DNA from: Burkholderia gladioli
GTDB lineage: Bacteria; Pseudomonadota; Gammaproteobacteria; Burkholderiales; Burkholderiaceae
Direction of reading: 5' to 3'
DNA length: 64,000 nt
Assembly: GCF_000959725.1 (NCBI RefSeq)
Contig: NZ_CP009323.1
Span: 2,976,001-3,040,000, forward strand
This document shows positions 62,229-64,000 of this stretch, one piece after another. How positions within the stretch are numbered: position 1 is the first letter of the stretch; each line of letters opens with the position of its first letter. The position numbers and the translations under genes were made by a program. The notes under the pieces are model-generated. The model had not been told where the DNA came from and ran no database searches. It saw only the letters and a list, made by a program, of their open reading frames with translations.

Positions 62229-63473
62229 CTAGGAATCGGAGGGCGTGAGCGGCGCGGTGCGCGGCGGGTTTGCGCGGCAGACATGGCGGATCGACAGGAA
62301 CAGCGCAGCCGCCACCGCCAGCCCCAGCGCGCCGATCACGAGCACCGGCGAGAACGCGACGGTGGAGGCGGTGACCAGGCCGGCCACCGGCAGGAACGCG
62401 GTGGTGACCGAGGTCGTGGCGCCGATACCCTGGGCGATCTGGCTGGCCGGGATCAGTTCGTAGCGCATGTGGCGAAAGAAGATGCCATACAGAGCGCTGC
62501 CGACGATCAGCAAGCCGAACGCCACGCAGAACGCCCAGGGCCCGACGTCGAGCGCGCACAGCGCGGCGGCCGCCGCGAGGCTGGCGGTGCCGAGCGTGCC
62601 GAAATCGGCGGGCGGCCGGCGTCCGGCGAGGCGCGGCACGAGGATGCACAGCGCGAACGAAATCGTGCCGCCGACGAAGCTCGGCAAGGCGCTGTAGGCG
62701 ATCGGCATGCGGTAGTGGCCGATCATGACCGGCGCGATCAGCGATTGGAACACCCCGAACAGCACGTTCAGCAAGCCGGCGGCGAGAGTGAGCGTGAGCA
62801 GGCGCGCGTTCGCCGCGAGCGTCGCGAAGCGCCGCCATTCCTCGGCCGGCGTCCATCTGTCGAGGATGGCGGCGGCCAGGATCGAGGTGGCGCCGCGCCA
62901 CGCGAACGATGCGGCCAGCACGAGCGCGTAGCCGAGCGCGAGGCCGTCGATCGCCGCGAGCGGCGAGAGATGCGCGACGGCCAGCGCCGCCGCGCCCGGA
63001 CCCACCAGCCGCGCCAGCGGCTCCAGCAACTGCGAGCGGATCTGGAAGCCTTGCAGCGTCCCGGGTTCGAGCCGTCGAGCCGCGCTCGCCTCGTAGTACA
63101 CCAGCGTCATCCCCGAACACAGCGACACCGCGCTCGAGAGGGTCCAGCCGTATTGCGTGCGGCCCAGCACCGCCCAGGCGAGCATCAGCACGACGCGCAA
63201 TATCTCGACGAGGTAGACCAGCCACTTGCCCTTGCTGCGATCGACGATCGAGCCGAAGATCGGCGAGAGCAGCGCGCGCGGCAGGAATTCCACGAAGTAG
63301 GCGATACCGACGGCGAGGGTGCTGCCGCTGCTCTGCTCGTATACCAGCAGCGGCAGGGTGAAGGCCTTCGCGTAGTCGAGCGCGAGCGTGGCCACGCGCA
63401 GCAGCGTGAAAGGCAGGTCGCGCTCGCCGTCAGGCTGCGCGCTGCACGAGGGTGGCGGGGCGGAGCGGGGCAC
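62229..63473 (-). CDS. MFS transporter (MFS_3/enterobactin-exporter-like)
   Basis: A 414-residue protein with a GTG start. About twelve hydrophobic helices: LALDYAKAFTLPLLVYEQSS, FVEFLPRALLSPIFGSIVDR (motif A-like loop DRSKGKW) and IYGIFFRHMRYELIPAS-type second-half loop. The MFS_3 family includes EntS-like exporters and macrolide pumps. No siderophore genes adjoin it. It is convergent with the autotransporter gene, eight bases apart. Confidence 0.82.
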   Translation of the reverse strand: MPRSAPPPSCSAQPDGERDLPFTLLRVATLALDYAKAFTLPLLVYEQSSGSTLAVGIAYFVEFLPRALLSPIFGSIVDRSKGKWLVYLVEILRVVLMLAWAVLGRTQYGWTLSSAVSLCSGMTLVYYEASAARRLEPGTLQGFQIRSQLLEPLARLVGPGAAALAVAHLSPLAAIDGLALGYALVLAASFAWRGATSILAAAILDRWTPAEEWRRFATLAANARLLTLTLAAGLLNVLFGVFQSLIAPVMIGHYRMPIAYSALPSFVGGTISFALCILVPRLAGRRPPADFGTLGTASLAAAAALCALDVGPWAFCVAFGLLIVGSALYGIFFRHMRYELIPASQIAQGIGATTSVTTAFLPVAGLVTASTVAFSPVLVIGALGLAVAAALFLSIRHVCRANPPRTAPLTPSDS

Positions 63474-63532
63474 GCCGGCCTAGCGTCCCTGAAGGCCGGC
63501 CGCGTCCCCCGCTCGCCGCGCCGCTCGAATCG

Positions 63533-64000
63533 TCAGCGGGCCGCGGCGCTCGCCACCGCGCGCGCCAGGTCGGCGAACAGGCGCTCGCGCTCGGCGCGCG
63601 AGGCACGCGAGGCGCTCAGGAAGGCGGCAATCACGAGCCGGTGTCCGTCGGGCCAGGTGAGGATGCCGATATCGTTGAACGCGGCGGTGGTGCCGTTGAC
63701 CGTCAGCGAGGTGCCGCACTTGTCGGCGAACGTGACGCCGGGCGGCAGGCCGGCGCGCAGCCGGCGCGGCTGCGTCTGATCCCGCAGCAGCCCGAGCAGG
63801 CGCCGCGTGGCGGTGGGTGGGAGCAGCTCGCCGCCGGCCAGCTTGCGCAGGAATTCGGCCGCGGCCAGCGGCGTGGTGCGGTTGCGCGGGTCGGCCAGGT
63901 AGGCGTCGAGGCCGCCCTGCAGGCGCCGGCTGCGTTGCTGCGCGCTTTCCGCGGGCGGCGGGGCCGGAGATGCGCCGAGATTGCCGAAGATCCGCGAGAC
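63533..64000 (-). CDS. Class A beta-lactamase-like serine hydrolase, C-terminal part (runs off the window)
   Basis: The last 155 codons of a class A penicillinase fold. RNRTTPLAAAEFLRKLAGGE corresponds to the helix before the omega exit. LRAGLPPGVTFADKCGTSL carries the third active-site motif, read as K-C-G instead of the usual K-T-G or K-S-G. FNDIGILTWPDGHRLVIAAF gives the following strands. The SxxK and SDN motifs lie beyond the edge. The enzyme is presumably periplasmic; activity on beta-lactams cannot be judged from this part. Confidence 0.8.
   Translation of the reverse strand, partial: VSRIFGNLGASPAPPPAESAQQRSRRLQGGLDAYLADPRNRTTPLAAAEFLRKLAGGELLPPTATRRLLGLLRDQTQPRRLRAGLPPGVTFADKCGTSLTVNGTTAAFNDIGILTWPDGHRLVIAAFLSASRASRAERERLFADLARAVASAAAR

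Noticed and set aside
60327..63779. 1150-codon plus-strand and 943-codon minus-strand frames
   Set aside because: Arginine/proline-rich shadows of the GDSL autotransporter and the MFS gene in GC-rich DNA, without domain motifs or ribosome sites.

Overview
The window is high-GC DNA with the gene content and codon style of a Burkholderia chromosome. The plant-associated B. gladioli/glumae group would fit, but that is an inference from gene families, not a measured identity. The two flanks (1-23,240 and about 55,460-64,000) look like ordinary chromosome. Between them lies a 32-kb accessory block.

Left flank. After a partial hydroxylase-like gene come a DUF2798 protein, a LysR regulator and an atypical NRAMP-type transporter. 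A sugar ABC operon follows (binding protein, ATPase, two permeases, SMP-30 lactonase), with a LacI-type operator just after its promoter. Then come an MsbA-like ABC exporter, a TonB-dependent receptor, tRNA-Pro with its own terminator, sixA, and an ornithine-lipid acyltransferase (olsB) with an upstream Pho-box-like sequence. The rest is housekeeping or conserved genes: MATE pump, DUF2288, acyl-CoA synthetase, NlpD-like lipoprotein, aldose epimerase, undecaprenyl-diphosphatase and tRNA-Arg(TCT), plus several very small membrane or lipoprotein ORFs.

Genomic island (23,268-55,455). The 3' part of tRNA-Arg is repeated about 32 kb away with one mismatch, as expected for integration by a tyrosine recombinase. 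No integrase is visible. The right-hand copy was later split by a 913-bp IS5-type element carrying a TAA target duplication. The island is a mosaic of: (i) IS66, IS3 and IS21 debris; (ii) a LacI-controlled galactarate/talarate-type dehydratase cluster with two MFS transporters and an amidohydrolase broken by an in-frame TAG; (iii) a belt of decaying genes (32-35 kb); (iv) an Old-Yellow-Enzyme/quinone-reductase/flavin-reductase redox cluster with an MFS pump and a LysR regulator; (v) a LysR-SDR-MFS-split-transketolase operon; (vi) an AzoR/YciI/hydrolase/AraC cluster; and (vii) a visibly AT-richer pair of long helical proteins (51.1-54.0 kb). The first of that pair has a signal peptide. The second has a strongly hydrophobic segment between coiled coils, a layout resembling two-component alpha-helical pore-forming toxins. 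This pair is the best candidate for something undescribed.

Right flank. An alpha/beta hydrolase is divergent from a TetR regulator whose GTG start lies inside one of two perfect 12-bp operators. A LysR remnant, a small exported protein, a DHH-family phosphoesterase, a GDSL-esterase autotransporter, an MFS transporter and the C-terminal part of a class A beta-lactamase-like protein follow.
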